NCBI RefSeq assembly: GCF_015752205.1
Contig: NZ_JADOVG010000002.1
Location: 310,001-374,000 of the forward strand
DNA length: 64,000 nucleotides
From: Polaromonas sp. CG_9.7
GTDB taxonomy: Bacteria; Pseudomonadota; Gammaproteobacteria; Burkholderiales; Burkholderiaceae_C
Direction of reading: 5' to 3'
Both the position numbers and the translations under genes were made by a program. Positions 36,183 to 44,996 of this stretch are shown piece by piece. How positions within the stretch are numbered: position 1 is the stretch's first letter; every line of letters begins with the position of its first letter. The notes beneath the pieces are model-generated. The model saw only the letters and a list, made by a program, of their open reading frames with translations, did not search any database and was not told where the DNA came from.

Positions 36183-36904
36183 GATTTGGCACCCGCCAGG
36201 GAGGGGCGCACCCAGTCGCGCGTAATGACGCCGTGGAGGGCTTCGCTGCCAGGCAGCGTCAGCACCAGCCGAACGCCGTCCGGCAGTGCTTGGTCGGAGT
36301 TCACGGGTTGTGTCGGGCTGCGGATCGGTGTGGCTGGTGAGTTGGCGTTGTCGCTGGACAAAGGATTGGTCCAGGCATTGCCGCGAAAGTAAAAAATCTG
36401 CCAATTTTCCAGCGGTGTGACACGGACTTCGTCCCTTTTTTCGGCATCGCCCGGGTTTTGTGCCCACTGGGCAGCACGCTCCCAGGCGATTTGCAAGGCG
36501 CCCTTGGAAAACTGTGGCGGCGACTGCCAGCGCAGCCATTGGTCGGTGCCATTCACATTGCGCCGCGACCATGCCACTACCAACAGACCGTCACCAGGCT
36601 GAACGGTGCTGCGGCGAATAATCCGCAGTCCGCGCCCGTCCCAGTCCAGCGTCGGTGTGCGCGGCAGTTGCGCCAAGGCATCCAGGTCAGAGGACCATTG
36701 CGTGAGCCCAGCCTGCAAGGTGAGGACCGAATCGGCGCGTTGCTGGATCTGTGCCTGTGCCCGCACCATGCCGTCGAGCCCGCGCCAGCTCAGGCCCGCC
36801 ATGATCGCCATCGCGGCCAGCGCCACCAGCAACTCGATCAGGGTGAAGCCGCGGGCCTGCGCAGGTCGCGACAAGCCGCGTGAAGCAGTAAGTAGCCGCG
36901 CCAT
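36179..36904 (-). CDS. gspJ: Type II secretion minor pseudopilin GspJ
   Basis: This 241-residue pseudopilin has a type IV prepilin leader, RG followed by FTLIELLVALAAMAIMAGLSW, with cleavage expected after Gly19 and Glu at mature position 5. GspJ assembles with GspI and GspK at the pseudopilus tip. It overlaps gspK and starts two bases after gspI. PilD at 42.1 kb would process it. Confidence 0.94.
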   Translation of the reverse strand: MARLLTASRGLSRPAQARGFTLIELLVALAAMAIMAGLSWRGLDGMVRAQAQIQQRADSVLTLQAGLTQWSSDLDALAQLPRTPTLDWDGRGLRIIRRSTVQPGDGLLVVAWSRRNVNGTDQWLRWQSPPQFSKGALQIAWERAAQWAQNPGDAEKRDEVRVTPLENWQIFYFRGNAWTNPLSSDNANSPATPIRSPTQPVNSDQALPDGVRLVLTLPGSEALHGVITRDWVRPSLAGAKS

Positions 36905-36906
36905 GC

Positions 36907-37287
36907 TCAGTACCGTCCCACGATGGTCGAAAGCGCAAGTATTCGGGTTGCACGGTTGAGCACCTGCGCTTCAACCCGCAGAAAATTCGGATTGGGCGTG
37001 GGTTGCACCCACAAGCGCACTGCCAGGCTGCGGCCGGCTTGTTCGCAAGTGCTGGTGTTGTCGCCAACTGCTGGCATTTGTCGCGACAGCCGCACATTCA
37101 CCAGTGCATTTTCAGCGCAAAGATGGGCCAGTAGCAGGTCCGACTGGCGTTCCGAATTGCGCATCAGCGAGCCTGTGGCGCGCACGCCAGCAGCCAGCGC
37201 GACTGCGACGATACCCAACGCGACCAGTACCTCGATCAGCGTGAAGCCGCGAGCGCCAGAACGCCGTATCCGGCTGCATAGCATCAT
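36907..37287 (-). CDS. gspI: Type II secretion minor pseudopilin GspI
   Basis: This is a 126-residue minor pseudopilin. The leader ends SGARG and the mature protein begins FTLIEVLVALGIVAVALAAG, with Glu5 present. It forms the core of the tip complex with GspJ and GspK. The start overlaps the gspH stop by four bases. Confidence 0.93.
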   Translation of the reverse strand: MMLCSRIRRSGARGFTLIEVLVALGIVAVALAAGVRATGSLMRNSERQSDLLLAHLCAENALVNVRLSRQMPAVGDNTSTCEQAGRSLAVRLWVQPTPNPNFLRVEAQVLNRATRILALSTIVGRY

Positions 37288-37739
37288 CGGGAACCGTCCG
37301 ACAGAACCGAAAACGGCCGGATGCCGTCTGTCGCCAGGATCAGGCTGCGCGAAGGGTCCGAAATGGACACCAGGCGAATTTGCTGCGGTCCGATGATCGG
37401 TTCCGGCCCAAGCACCAAGACGTTGGCGACGGCTGCGCGTACGTCCTGGCCCAGCCAGGTGGACGGAAAACTTGTGCCTTTCGCCAAACCTTCAAAAACA
37501 AAGCCTGTGGCGGTGGGTCGCCAGCGCACCGGGTTGGCGGTCATGCGCGATTGCGCCCTGGCTGAATCCAGCAAAACGGCCAGCCGCTGCGCATCGCGCT
37601 CCAGCGCCGTCCCCGACGTGTCGCGCAGCGCCAGCCCGACGCCCGCCGTCGCGATGGCCATGATCGCCACCACCATCAGCAACTCGATCAGCGTGAACCC
37701 GCGATGGCGAATCCGACGCAAAGGCGCACGGTGCGTCAT
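37284..37739 (-). CDS. gspH: Type II secretion minor pseudopilin GspH
   Basis: A 151-residue pseudopilin with leader ending RHRG and mature start FTLIELLMVVAIMAIATAGVG (Glu5 present). The start is ATG 37739 (MTHRAP). The same frame is open back to 37958, but that extension is translated from a family 2 repeat and would push the prepilin leader more than 80 residues inside, which processing would not tolerate. It links gspG's major pilin to the tip genes. Confidence 0.93.
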   Translation of the reverse strand: MTHRAPLRRIRHRGFTLIELLMVVAIMAIATAGVGLALRDTSGTALERDAQRLAVLLDSARAQSRMTANPVRWRPTATGFVFEGLAKGTSFPSTWLGQDVRAAVANVLVLGPEPIIGPQQIRLVSISDPSRSLILATDGIRPFSVLSDGSR

Positions 37740-37797
37740 GGCACCGCTTGGAAAGCGGCGAACCCACATAGCGAAGATCAGAGACGTACCCGCTCGA

Positions 37798-37892
37798 AAC
37801 CAGCCGGAGCCGTGGAACTGGCTTTGCCAGGTCGCAGGCGCAGCGACCCCCGCGGAGGGAAGCGAACCACACGCAGTGGGGAGCGTGGGGGC
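37798..37892 (-). repeat. GC-rich repeat family 2, copy C (gspG/gspH gap)
   Basis: On the minus strand it begins GCCCCCACGCTCCCCACTGC and shares the GTGTGGTTCGC, CGCTGCGCCTGCGAC and GGCAAAGCC blocks with the other copies. It fills the 157-base gap between gspG and gspH, oriented along transcription. Confidence 0.8.
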
Positions 37893-37896
37893 TACT

Positions 37897-38346
37897 TCAA
37901 TCCCAGCTGCCAATATCGGCATTCTTGCCCTCGCCCCCGGGTTGCCCATCGGCACCAAAAGACATCACGTCGATTTCGCCCTTGATACCAGGATTCAGAT
38001 ATTGGTAAGGGCGGCCCCAAGGGTCGTTGGGCAGCTTGTCCACATAAGATTTCCAGTTGAAGGGAATTGGCCCCGTCGTCGGCTTTGCCACCAGCGCCTG
38101 CAACCCTTGCTCAGCAGCAGGGTAGCGCTGGTTGTCCAATCGATAAAGCTTGAGCGCCTGCATCAGATTATTGACGTCGGTTTTGGCGGCTGTGGCGCGC
38201 GCATCATCGGCACGGTCCAGTACGTTGGGCACCACCAGCGCTGCCAAGACGCCAATGATCACCAGCACCACCATCAGCTCTATCAAGGTGAAGCCTGCGG
38301 AAATGCGTCGTCGAAGGGACGCGAATGAAGGTTGTTGTGTAGTCAT
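37897..38346 (-). CDS. gspG: Type II secretion major pseudopilin GspG
   Basis: The 149-residue major pseudopilin has leader RRRISAG cut after Gly18, then FTLIELMVVLVIIGVLAALVVP. The GspG-specific C-terminal part contains NNLMQALKLYRLDNQRYPAAEQGLQALV, LPNDPWGRPYQYLNPG and a calcium-site-like MSFGADGQPGGEGKNADI ending. It heads the minus-strand operon G-H-I-J-K-L-M-N-D-E-F. Its start is only 26 bases from that of divergent gspC, so the promoters must overlap the coding starts. Confidence 0.96.
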   Translation of the reverse strand: MTTQQPSFASLRRRISAGFTLIELMVVLVIIGVLAALVVPNVLDRADDARATAAKTDVNNLMQALKLYRLDNQRYPAAEQGLQALVAKPTTGPIPFNWKSYVDKLPNDPWGRPYQYLNPGIKGEIDVMSFGADGQPGGEGKNADIGSWD

Positions 38347-38372
38347 ATGGTTGCATCAATCATAATCCTGTC

Positions 38373-38825
38373 ATGCAGACAGACGCCTATCGCCTATGGA
38401 CCACCAGAATTGTGACATTCGCCATCTCCGCATTGGCTGCTGCTAGCGTGGTCTACTGGGGTCTGAAAGTCTGGGGTTTGTCTTCGCCAGCCGTGCTTTC
38501 ATCAACACTGATTGAGCCAATACTCGCTCCCGATTCACAGACAATTGCCCGGGCATTTGGAGGCGGAATGGCCACTGCTGCCACGACGTCAACCGCAGCG
38601 CCTGCAGCCAGCCGCTATAGTTTGGTTGGCGTGTTGTCAGGACGGATCCAAGCTGGTGCTGCGCTGATTTCGATTGATGGTCAGGATGCCAAACCGGTTC
38701 GCGTGGGTACTTTGGTTGACAACGACATGGTGTTGGAATCTGTAAATGGGCGGCAGGCGGTGCTGTCTTCGAATACGGAAAATTCGACAAAAGTGGTGCT
38801 TGAAATGCCCAAGCTAACCCAGTAA
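38373..38825 (+). CDS. gspC: GspC-like type II secretion inner-membrane protein
   Basis: This 150-residue bitopic protein has a membrane helix (about residues 13-35, IVTFAISALAAASVVYWGLKVWG). A linker and a homology-region-like domain follow (YSLVGVLSGRIQAGAALISIDGQDAKPVRVGTLVDNDMVLESVNGRQAVL). This matches GspC's HR domain, which contacts GspD. The C-terminal PDZ or coiled domain of longer GspC proteins is absent, as in several betaproteobacteria. It is divergent from gspG. A probable terminator lies at 38878-38921. Confidence 0.85.
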   Translation: MQTDAYRLWTTRIVTFAISALAAASVVYWGLKVWGLSSPAVLSSTLIEPILAPDSQTIARAFGGGMATAATTSTAAPAASRYSLVGVLSGRIQAGAALISIDGQDAKPVRVGTLVDNDMVLESVNGRQAVLSSNTENSTKVVLEMPKLTQ

Positions 38826-38877
38826 GTTTTCTTTTTCCATAGGCTGGACAGGTAGTGTTCCGAATTTTCGCTAACTC

Positions 38878-38921
38878 AAAGCAGAAACAGTCAAGAGAAC
38901 GTCCGCTGACACTGCTTTTTT
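38878..38921 (+). terminator. Probable terminator after gspC
   Basis: AAAGCAG at 38878-38884 pairs with CTGCTTT at 38912-38918, and an inner GTCA/TGAC stem lies at 38890-38893 and 38907-38910. More T residues follow. The bulged stem makes it a moderate call. The remaining bases to pilB (38922-39036) show no gene. Confidence 0.4.
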
Positions 38922-39036
38922 AAGTTATTGAGTTTTTGTACAAAGTAGTCACAAAATGTGAAGAATATGTACATGCAAGGTTTACACCTTGTAATCATTA
39001 AGCGATGATTCTTTCTTTGATAACGCATTGAACATC

Positions 39037-40770
39037 ATGTCTGTTACAGAGACCGTACTGAAAAATCCAGTATCCGCGACGTTGCCCGGACTTGGCAGAG
39101 CTTTGGTGTCCGCAGGAAAGCTGGGGCAAAAGGCTGCCGAGGATATTTTTTCAAAAGCGCAAGTCAGTCGAAACAGCTTTATCGCCGAGTTGACAGGATC
39201 AGGCGCTGTTTCTGCATTTGACTTGGCGCACATCATGTCGATGTCTTTTGCCGCGCCTTTGGTAGACATGGACGCTGTTGACATGCTGCATTTGCCCAAG
39301 GGCTTGCTCGATACAAAAATCTGCCGATCCTGTCGAATCGTGGTGCTGGGAAAGCGCAACAACCGGCTCATCGTTGCAACCGCAGACCCGTCTGACCAAA
39401 GTGTGGCGGAACAAATTAAATTCTCAACCCAATTGGGCGTTGACTGGATCATTGCAGAATATGACAAGCTTTCCAGGCTTGTCGACGTTTCTGGGTCCAC
39501 AGCGTCAGAAGCTGTTGAAAACATCGTTGGCGCGGATTTCGAGTTTGACGATGATCTCTCGCTGCCGGCTGCTCAGGAAAACGAAGCGAGTGTTTCGGAG
39601 GTTGATGACGCGCCGATTGTCAAATTCCTGCAAAAAATGTTGATCGATGCTTTTAACATGCGTGCATCCGATCTGCACTTTGAGCCTTTTGAAAATTCTT
39701 ACCGGGTTCGATTTCGCGTCGATGGCGAGCTGCGTGAAATTTCTTCTCCACCCGTAGCCATCAAGGAAAAGCTCGCCGCGCGCATCAAGGTGATTTCCAA
39801 GCTGGATATTTCCGAGAAACGAGTGCCCCAGGACGGCAAGATGAAGCTCAAGATCGGGCCCGACCGTGTGATTGACTTCCGGGTCAGCACCTTGCCCACC
39901 ATGTTTGGCGAAAAAATCGTCATTCGTATTCTGGACCCCAGCAGCGCCAAACTGGGCATTGACGCATTGGGCTACGAGCCGGAGGAAAAAGAACGCTTGC
40001 TGGAAGCGATCAAGCGGCCTTACGGCATGGTGCTGGTGACGGGGCCAACGGGCTCGGGAAAAACAGTCTCGCTCTATACCTGCCTGAATATACTGAACAC
40101 TGCCGGCGTGAACATTTCCACGGCTGAAGACCCTGCCGAGATTACCTTGCCCGGGGTCAACCAGGTCAGCATGAACGAAAAGGCCGGAATGACCTTTCCG
40201 GTGGCCTTGAAGGCTTTCCTGCGGCAAGATCCCGACATCATCATGGTCGGTGAAATCCGCGATGTCGAAACCGCCGACATCGCCATCAAGGCAGCGCAAA
40301 CCGGCCATTTGGTGTTGTCTACGCTGCATACCAATGACGCGCCGACGACCCTGACGCGCATGCGCAACATGGGAATTGCGCCTTTCAACATCGCCTCCAG
40401 CGTGATACTTATCACTGCCCAGCGGCTGGCACGGCGCTTGTGCCCGCACTGCAAGGCGGCTATCGATATTCCGCGCAATGCCTTGCTCCAGGCTGGCTTC
40501 AAGGACCATGAGGTCGATGGCTCATGGAAGCCTTTTCATCCAGTGGGTTGCGCCAAGTGCAACAACGGCTACAAGGGCAGGCTGGGCATTTACCAGGTCA
40601 TGCCCATTTCCGAAGAAATTCAGCGCATCGTCCTGCGTGACGGCAGTGCCATGGAAATCGCGGCCCAGGCTGAAGCTGAAGGCGTGCGAAGTCTGCGCCA
40701 GTCCGGATTGTACAAAGTTAAACTGGGAATGACCTCGATGGAAGAGATATTGGGCTGCACCAATGCCTAG
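39037..40770 (+). CDS. pilB: Type IV pilus extension ATPase PilB
   Basis: PilB is the 577-residue hexameric motor for pilus extension. An N-terminal MshEN-like domain precedes the catalytic part: SDLHFEPFENSYRVRFRVDG, Walker A GPTGSGKT, Asp box FLRQDPDIIMVGEIRD, His box LVLSTLHTNDAPTT. A zinc-binding CPHC...CAKC module follows. I chose ATG 39037 over a TTG at 39028. It resembles GspE but carries the PilB-type N-terminus and heads pilB-pilC-pilD. Its output is the target of the Pil-Chp system at 5-15 kb. Confidence 0.96.
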   Translation: MSVTETVLKNPVSATLPGLGRALVSAGKLGQKAAEDIFSKAQVSRNSFIAELTGSGAVSAFDLAHIMSMSFAAPLVDMDAVDMLHLPKGLLDTKICRSCRIVVLGKRNNRLIVATADPSDQSVAEQIKFSTQLGVDWIIAEYDKLSRLVDVSGSTASEAVENIVGADFEFDDDLSLPAAQENEASVSEVDDAPIVKFLQKMLIDAFNMRASDLHFEPFENSYRVRFRVDGELREISSPPVAIKEKLAARIKVISKLDISEKRVPQDGKMKLKIGPDRVIDFRVSTLPTMFGEKIVIRILDPSSAKLGIDALGYEPEEKERLLEAIKRPYGMVLVTGPTGSGKTVSLYTCLNILNTAGVNISTAEDPAEITLPGVNQVSMNEKAGMTFPVALKAFLRQDPDIIMVGEIRDVETADIAIKAAQTGHLVLSTLHTNDAPTTLTRMRNMGIAPFNIASSVILITAQRLARRLCPHCKAAIDIPRNALLQAGFKDHEVDGSWKPFHPVGCAKCNNGYKGRLGIYQVMPISEEIQRIVLRDGSAMEIAAQAEAEGVRSLRQSGLYKVKLGMTSMEEILGCTNA

Positions 40771-40855
40771 CTTCGTGCGTGGCTTAGACACGACAAGTGC
40801 ATCTGACAAGATAGACCGAACGGCTCGAAGGCCGTCCACACAAAAATAAGGCTTT

Positions 40856-42073
40856 ATGGCAACCGCATTGTCCAAAGATATCAAGGAATTTGTTTTTGAG
40901 TGGGAAGGCAAAGACCGAGGCGGCAAACAGGTTCGTGGCGAAGTCCGTGCTGTAGGCGAAAACCAGGTCAAGGTATCGCTGCGCAGACAAGGGGTGATGG
41001 CAACCAAGATTAAAAAGCGCCGCATGCGTTCGGGCAAGGCCATCAAGCCGCGTGATATTGCAATCTTTACGCGCCAGCTCGCCACGATGATGAAGGCCGG
41101 CGTGCCACTGTTGCAGTCTTTCGACATCGTGGGTCGCGGTAATCCCAACGGCAGCGTAACCAAATTATTGAACGACGTGCGTACTGATGTTGAAACCGGA
41201 ACCTCCCTGAGCAGTGCTTTCCGCAAGTACCCGATGTACTTCAATGCGCTTTACTGCAACCTTGTCGAGGCTGGCGAAGCGGCTGGTATTCTGGAGTCGC
41301 TGCTTGATCGACTGGCGGTTTACATGGAAAAAACCGAGGCCATCAAGTCAAAAATCAAGTCGGCGTTAATGTATCCGGCTTCCGTCGTGGTCGTGGCTTT
41401 CGTGGTGGTTGCCGTGATCATGATTTTTGTGATCCCTGCGTTCAAGGAAGTCTTTTCATCTTTTGGCGCCGATTTGCCAGCGCCAACGCTCATCGTAATG
41501 GCCATCAGTGAATTTTTTGTTGCCTACTGGTGGTTGATTTTTGGCGGCGTCGGCGGCGCCATATATTTTTTCCTCCAAGCCTGGAAACGCAGTGAAAAAA
41601 TGCAGAAGGTCATGGACCGTCTGCTGCTGAAGCTGCCGGTATTTGGAACCTTGATCGAAAAATCCGTCATTGCTCGCTGGACGCGTACCCTGTCCACCAT
41701 GTTCGCTGCCGGTGTTCCACTGGTCGAAGCGCTCGACTCGGTGGGCGGCGCATCGGGAAATTCGCTCTACGCAGACGCCACCGAGAAAATTCAGCAGGAA
41801 GTCTCGACCGGCACCAGCCTGACCGCCGCCATGACCAATGCCAACCTGTTTCCCACCATGGTGTTGCAAATGTGCGCCATTGGAGAGGAATCGGGCTCGG
41901 TAGACCACATGCTTGGCAAGGCTGCCGATTTTTACGAAGCCGAAGTTGACGAAATGGTTGCTGGCTTGTCCAGCCTGATGGAGCCCATCATCATTGTGTT
42001 TCTGGGGACCCTGATTGGCGGAATCGTGGTGTCCATGTACCTGCCGATCTTCAAATTGGGCCAGGTCGTTTGA
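40856..42073 (+). CDS. pilC: Type IV pilus inner-membrane platform protein PilC
   Basis: This is a 405-residue homologue of GspF with two T2SSF domains. The first has FTRQLATMMKAGVPLLQSFDIVGRG and the second WTRTLSTMFAAGVPLVEALDSVGG. Helices include VVVVAFVVVAVIMIFVIPAF and a C-terminal IIIVFLGTLIGGIVVSMYLPIF. It transmits PilB motion to pilin. It starts 85 bases after pilB and overlaps pilD at the stop (TGATG). Confidence 0.96.
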   Translation: MATALSKDIKEFVFEWEGKDRGGKQVRGEVRAVGENQVKVSLRRQGVMATKIKKRRMRSGKAIKPRDIAIFTRQLATMMKAGVPLLQSFDIVGRGNPNGSVTKLLNDVRTDVETGTSLSSAFRKYPMYFNALYCNLVEAGEAAGILESLLDRLAVYMEKTEAIKSKIKSALMYPASVVVVAFVVVAVIMIFVIPAFKEVFSSFGADLPAPTLIVMAISEFFVAYWWLIFGGVGGAIYFFLQAWKRSEKMQKVMDRLLLKLPVFGTLIEKSVIARWTRTLSTMFAAGVPLVEALDSVGGASGNSLYADATEKIQQEVSTGTSLTAAMTNANLFPTMVLQMCAIGEESGSVDHMLGKAADFYEAEVDEMVAGLSSLMEPIIIVFLGTLIGGIVVSMYLPIFKLGQVV

Positions 42074-42930
42074 TGTTGTTGGCAACTGACATGGATCCCG
42101 GTTTCATCGCAGCGCTTGCGCTAATTCTGGGCCTGCTCATTGGTAGCTTTCTGAATGTGGTCATCTACCGGGTTCCCAAGATGATGGAGTACCAGTGGGC
42201 AGCCGAATGTGCCGAGCTGAATAGCGTTACAGCGCAGCCGGCAGAAAAGTTCAACCTGCTGACGCCGCGTTCACGCTGCTCAAGTTGCGGTCATTTGATC
42301 CGCTGGTATGAAAACATTCCCGTGCTCAGCTATGTTTTTCTTCGCGGCAAGTGTTCAACTTGCCGTGTGCCTTACGGGATTCGGTATCCACTGACAGAGG
42401 CCGTCACAGGTGGCCTGTTTTTCTTTTGTGCATGGCGCTGGGGCTGGACGATGACGGCACTGGTCTGGTGCGGATTTTCGGCCGCGCTGCTGGCGCTCGC
42501 AGTGATTGACTGGGACACAACCCTGTTGCCTGACGACATCACTTTGCCCTTGCTGTGGGCGGGACTGATAGCGGCAGCACTGCAGTGGAATCCGGCCGTT
42601 GATCTGACTTCAGCATTGTGGGGCGTGGTCGCTGGCTATCTTTCATTGTGGGGGGTGTACTGGGCCTTCAAGCTGGCCACCGGCAAGGAAGGCATGGGTT
42701 ACGGCGACTTCAAGCTGTTTGCCGCGCTTGGGGCCTGGTTTGGCTGGACAGCGTTGGTGCCCATGATCCTGATGGCTTCGGTGATTGGTGCGATGGTCGG
42801 CATCGGGATGAAATATTCAAGCGGCCTGCGCGAAGGAGGCTATGTGCCCTTCGGTCCTTTTCTGGCCGGGGCTGGCTTTACCGCGATGATTTCCGGTCCC
42901 CAGTCGATTCTTCAGTTCATTGGTTTGTAA
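42073..42930 (+). CDS. pilD: Prepilin peptidase / N-methyltransferase PilD
   Basis: This 285-residue polytopic membrane protease cleaves and N-methylates prepilins. The cytoplasmic zinc site is intact (CSSCGHLIRWYENIPVLSY and CSTC). Both catalytic aspartates are seen, in VIDWDTTLLPDD and the GMGYGDFKLFAALGAW motif. It should process the pilins and also GspG-K. The ATG overlaps the pilC stop by one base. CoaE follows three bases after its stop. Confidence 0.96.
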   Translation: MLLATDMDPGFIAALALILGLLIGSFLNVVIYRVPKMMEYQWAAECAELNSVTAQPAEKFNLLTPRSRCSSCGHLIRWYENIPVLSYVFLRGKCSTCRVPYGIRYPLTEAVTGGLFFFCAWRWGWTMTALVWCGFSAALLALAVIDWDTTLLPDDITLPLLWAGLIAAALQWNPAVDLTSALWGVVAGYLSLWGVYWAFKLATGKEGMGYGDFKLFAALGAWFGWTALVPMILMASVIGAMVGIGMKYSSGLREGGYVPFGPFLAGAGFTAMISGPQSILQFIGL

Positions 42931-42933
42931 GCC

Positions 42934-43545
42934 ATGCATCCGGGGGTCCAGCGTATAGGCCTGACAGGCGGCATCGGAAGCGGCAAAAGCACGGTGGCGC
43001 GCGTGCTGGTGGCGTGCGGCGCCGCACTGATTGATGCCGATGCAATTTCCCGGCAGTTGACCGCGTCCGGAGGGGCTGCCATCAATGTGTTGGCAAAGCA
43101 GTTCGGGCCGTACATCATCACCGAAGAGGGCGCAATGGACCGGGAGCGGATGCGCCAGCTTGCTTTCAGCGACCCCGCGATCAAAGGGCAGCTCGAAGCC
43201 ATCATTCACCCGTTGGTAGGCCAGGAATCCATCCGCCAAGCCAACGCAGCTGTGCAAGCTGGCCGCCTCTGCATCATTTTCGATATCCCTTTGCTGGTCG
43301 AGTCAGGGCATTGGCGCCAGCAGCTCGACCATGTGCTGGTGGTTGACTGCACGCAAGAAACGCAAATTTCTCGTGTCATGGCCAGAAACGCCATGTCGCG
43401 TGAAATGGTGGTAAAAATCATCGCTGGCCAGGCCAGTCGTGCGCAGCGGCTGGCAGCAGCTGATGCCTGTATTTGTAACGACAACTTGTCGTTGGAAGCA
43501 CTTGAGCTGCAAGTGCGTGAGCTGGCTCGCAGCTTACGGCTATGA
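42934..43545 (+). CDS. coaE: Dephospho-CoA kinase
   Basis: CoaE adds the 3'-phosphate to dephospho-CoA, the last step of coenzyme A synthesis. The 203-residue protein has P-loop GGIGSGKST (residues 12-20), DADAISRQL, the substrate segment HPLV and the VVDC lid region with QETQISRVMARN. It is translationally close to pilD (three-base gap), and the order pilD-coaE-zapD-yacG is standard in betaproteobacteria. Confidence 0.96.
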   Translation: MHPGVQRIGLTGGIGSGKSTVARVLVACGAALIDADAISRQLTASGGAAINVLAKQFGPYIITEEGAMDRERMRQLAFSDPAIKGQLEAIIHPLVGQESIRQANAAVQAGRLCIIFDIPLLVESGHWRQQLDHVLVVDCTQETQISRVMARNAMSREMVVKIIAGQASRAQRLAAADACICNDNLSLEALELQVRELARSLRL

Positions 43546-43582
43546 TGACAAAACATCTACTGAAGCCAGGAAAACCAGTTCC

Positions 43583-44338
43583 GTGATTCTTTACGAGCAT
43601 CCCTTTAACGAACGTATACGTACCTACCTGAGGCTCGAGCACCTGTTTTTGCGCCTGGCTGAACTGATCAAACGGGAAAGCCCGATTGACCATCACCATG
43701 CTTTGGCAACCATTTTTGAAATCATGGATGTCGGCGCGCGGGCCGACCTGAAAACCGATGTGCTCAAGGACATCGAAAAACAGAAACATGTGCTCAACGG
43801 CTACCGTGGCAACCCGGTCATCTCCGAGAGGGTGCTTGACGACATTACCGCCGAGCTCGAAGCCTGTTTTTCCAGCATGAATGAACTTTCTGGCAAGGTT
43901 GGCCAGTCATTGACGGAAAATGAATGGTTGATGAGCATTCGCAGCCGGGTTGGTATTCCAGGTGGCACCTGCGAATTCGACTTGCCGGCCTACCACGCCT
44001 GGCAGCACCTTGGCGCCAACGTTCGCCAGCATGACCTGCAGCGCTGGGTGCTGCCGTTGGTGCCGCTGGCCGAAGCGCTTAACCTGTTGCTCAGGCTAGT
44101 GCGCGATTCGGGGGCGCCGCAAAAGGTGATGGCACCGGCAGGTCAATACCAGCAAATGCTGCCGCAGGGACGAAATTTCCAGTTGCTTCGGCTGCGGCTG
44201 CATTCGGGCGCTACCGTGATTCCTGAAATCAGCTGCAACCGCCTGATGGTGTCGGTGCGTTTCATGTCCCATGACAACGACGGTCGCCAGCAAGCCAGTA
44301 CTCAGGAAACCGTGTTTGACCTGACTTTGTGCACCTGA
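43583..44338 (+). CDS. zapD: Cell division protein ZapD
   Basis: ZapD is a 251-residue cytoplasmic protein that bundles FtsZ filaments. The family N-terminus is [24 protein letters not shown], followed by [28 protein letters not shown] and the C-terminal beta domain ([14 protein letters not shown]). I chose GTG 43583, with AGGA about 11 bases upstream. The longer open frame overlaps coaE. It lies between coaE and yacG. Confidence 0.94.
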   Translation: MILYEHPFNERIRTYLRLEHLFLRLAELIKRESPIDHHHALATIFEIMDVGARADLKTDVLKDIEKQKHVLNGYRGNPVISERVLDDITAELEACFSSMNELSGKVGQSLTENEWLMSIRSRVGIPGGTCEFDLPAYHAWQHLGANVRQHDLQRWVLPLVPLAEALNLLLRLVRDSGAPQKVMAPAGQYQQMLPQGRNFQLLRLRLHSGATVIPEISCNRLMVSVRFMSHDNDGRQQASTQETVFDLTLCT

Positions 44339-44397
44339 GCCAGACCGGACTGAATGCGCAGCGCCACTTTCATCCTCACTCGAATGTTTTTCTCCCT

Positions 44398-44604
44398 ATG
44401 AAAAAAGATCCTTCCACTGTGCGGCAGGTAACGTGCCCCGGCTGTGGCGGTCCCAGTATTTATGCGCTTAGCAACCCTTTTCGTCCCTTTTGCAGTGAGC
44501 GCTGCAAAAATATCGACATGGGGGCATGGGCAAGCGAAGATTTCCGTTTGCCCGCTGACACGCCGCCTGATGACGCCCTTTATGGTGATCCAAAGCTGCA
44601 TTGA
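44398..44604 (+). CDS. yacG: DNA gyrase inhibitor YacG
   Basis: This 68-residue zinc protein has Cys13-x2-Cys16 (CPGC) and Cys32-x3-Cys36 (CSERC) binding one zinc ion. The conserved [22 protein letters not shown] follows. YacG binds GyrB and blocks DNA binding by gyrase. It starts 60 bases after zapD. A 7-bp stem-loop (CCTGCCT/AGGCAGG, 44612-44632) follows its stop but lacks a T-tract. Confidence 0.92.
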   Translation: MKKDPSTVRQVTCPGCGGPSIYALSNPFRPFCSERCKNIDMGAWASEDFRLPADTPPDDALYGDPKLH

Positions 44605-44677
44605 GACTTCGCCTGCCTTTCATTCAGGCAGGACAACGGGACTGAGTGCGTAAATGGGCAGAAACAGGAAGATAAAA

Positions 44678-44941
44678 ATGAAAAATAGCGTAGTCAAGCC
44701 ATTCTGGGCTGCCATGTTCATGAGCGCCATGCTGATAGTCAGCGCGCATGCCAGTGCGTCATCTACAACTTCTGGCGACAAGCCGACGACGCCCGTCAAA
44801 AAGAAGAAAAAAGCAGCTTCCAGCGGCCAGGTCCGGTTCTTGCCGGGTTCCGCTGAAATGCCGAAGGATCGAATCAGCCGCCTGAAACGTGAATGCCAAG
44901 GGCAAGTCAATGCCGGCGCCTGCGCAGGCTATACACGCTGA
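44678..44941 (+). CDS. Small secreted hypothetical protein
   Basis: An 87-residue product with a signal peptide (MKNSVVKPFWAAMFMSAMLIVSAHA). The short basic mature part contains PVKKKKKAASS, then a C-terminal segment with two cysteines (RECQGQVNAGACAGYTR). I recognise no family. I chose ATG 44678, preceded by AGGAAG; an ATG at 44654 adds eight residues. Its stop lies 11 bases before a hairpin that terminates the opposing grxD gene. Confidence 0.65.
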   Translation: MKNSVVKPFWAAMFMSAMLIVSAHASASSTTSGDKPTTPVKKKKKAASSGQVRFLPGSAEMPKDRISRLKRECQGQVNAGACAGYTR

Positions 44942-44951
44942 AGCAGAAACG

Positions 44952-44972
44952 AAAAACGCCCGCATCGCGGGC
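44952..44972 (-). terminator. Intrinsic terminator of the hemA-prfA-prmC-grxD operon
   Basis: GCCCGC at 44958-44963 pairs with GCGGGC at 44967-44972 around ATC. Read on the minus strand it is followed by GTTTTT. It lies 24 bases after the grxD stop. Confidence 0.7.
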
Positions 44973-44996
44973 ATTGCAGGCTGGGGCCGCTTCGCT

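Noticed and set aside
37740..37958. N-terminal extension of gspH
   Set aside because: The extension is translated from a family 2 repeat and would bury the prepilin cleavage site far inside the protein.
39505..40509. 334-codon open frame on the minus strand
   Set aside because: Antisense to pilB, whose Walker and Asp/His boxes identify the real gene.
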